Position numbers and translations under genes: made by a program. Positions 63,501 through 64,000 of a stretch of DNA of 64,000 bases are shown here, piece by piece (position 1 is the stretch's first letter; the number at the start of each line of letters is the position of its first letter). The stretch is from NCBI GenBank assembly GCA_013397115.1, contig VWZW01004510.1, forward strand, positions 434,001 to 498,000. Direction: 5' to 3'. A model generated the notes under the pieces. The model was not told the origin of the DNA. It searched no databases and saw only the letters and a program-made list of their open reading frames with translations. This stretch comes from Edolisoma coerulescens. Its lineage: Eukaryota; Chordata; Aves; Passeriformes; Campephagidae.

Positions 63501-64000
63501 GAACAGGGTCTTTGCTCCTATTTGTACCTTCAAATGTGACATATATTTCTGTTATAAAGCGTTCCATGTTCAACCTTTTCCTTTTTATTTTCTGGTATGA
63601 AACAACTTATGACCAACAGAAAAAAACTGTACTACATAAAAATCAGGGACAGAATGCTCAGATTTGGTGTGTTTGCAAGTTATCTCAGAAAATTGCATTT
63701 TTCTGCTGCAGAATGCCCTTATGCTATAAGCCAGGTCTTTGTGAATGTATTCTTGCAACCAGTCAATGGATTTTATCATGGTTCAGATGTCAAAAAATAT
63801 CCCATTCAGTCTGAATTTTGTAACACTCAGCATCCAGTCTTGTCTTTATTCCTTTCACGGTAACTTCTCAGCAGCCAGTCATATTCCTGTTCTTCACAGA
63901 TAAATAGAATTATTTGGTTTTTTAAGTCAAAATCAACACACCTATTTGGAACTGTCAAGTATGAATACATTATTTATGCAGTAATAAAAACTCTGATAGA
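60533..64000. other. ROBO1 intron, distal part of window
   Basis: AT-rich intron. Three T-rich to G-rich transitions occur on the plus strand (G runs at 61506-61518, 61926-61938 and 61996-62003). No coding exon, including the next ROBO1 exon, was recognised. Confidence 0.55.

Noticed and set aside
4136..64000. The next ROBO1 coding exon (the short acidic segment after QLIPD)
   Set aside because: I scanned for its acidic coding pattern after an AG acceptor and found none. It is probably downstream of the window, though a by-eye search could miss an 80-base exon.

Overview
The window looks like a bird genome, probably a songbird. The evidence is AT-rich DNA with no long reading frames, several 5'-truncated CR1 LINE fragments (some with the CR1 3' end of ATTCTRTGA-type repeats), and solo LTRs of avian endogenous-retrovirus type. 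There are no bacterial-style genes. Almost all of the open reading frames of 60-170 codons are chance frames in intron or repeat DNA.

The one recognisable coding segment is a short exon at 3989-4129 on the + strand. It carries the end of a 5' UTR and the first 29 codons (plus one base) of a secreted or membrane protein, starting MKWKHYPFL and ending QLIP. I identify it as the signal-peptide exon of the long isoform of ROBO1, the axon-guidance receptor for SLIT ligands. It has a good 3' splice acceptor (pyrimidine-rich tract, CAG at 3988) and a strong donor (CAG|GTAGGT at 4129/4130), leaving a phase-1 junction. A second AUG at 4023 opens an overlapping out-of-frame upstream reading frame.

Bases 1-3988 would then be the 3' part of the intron before this exon, and 4130-64000 the first 60 kb of the very large following ROBO1 intron. 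I recognised no second ROBO1 exon in the window.

The intron is studded with repeats. An old minus-strand LTR lies near 1.3-1.7 kb. CR1 fragments lie near 3.0, 8.8, 24.4, 27.3-28.3, 42.9, 48.6 and 60.2 kb. A diverged direct repeat pair lies at 28.1 and 29.4 kb. Two palindromic MITE-like elements lie at 29.0 and 38.1 kb. A plus-strand solo LTR lies at 35510-36504 with a 5-bp target duplication, and a minus-strand GC-rich solo LTR lies at 59368-60133, also with a 5-bp duplication. GATA and TA/TG microsatellites lie at 57.1-57.4 kb. The GC-rich patch near 59.8-60.1 kb looks like a CpG-island promoter at first sight, but it lies inside the second LTR. I found no novel multi-gene system here.
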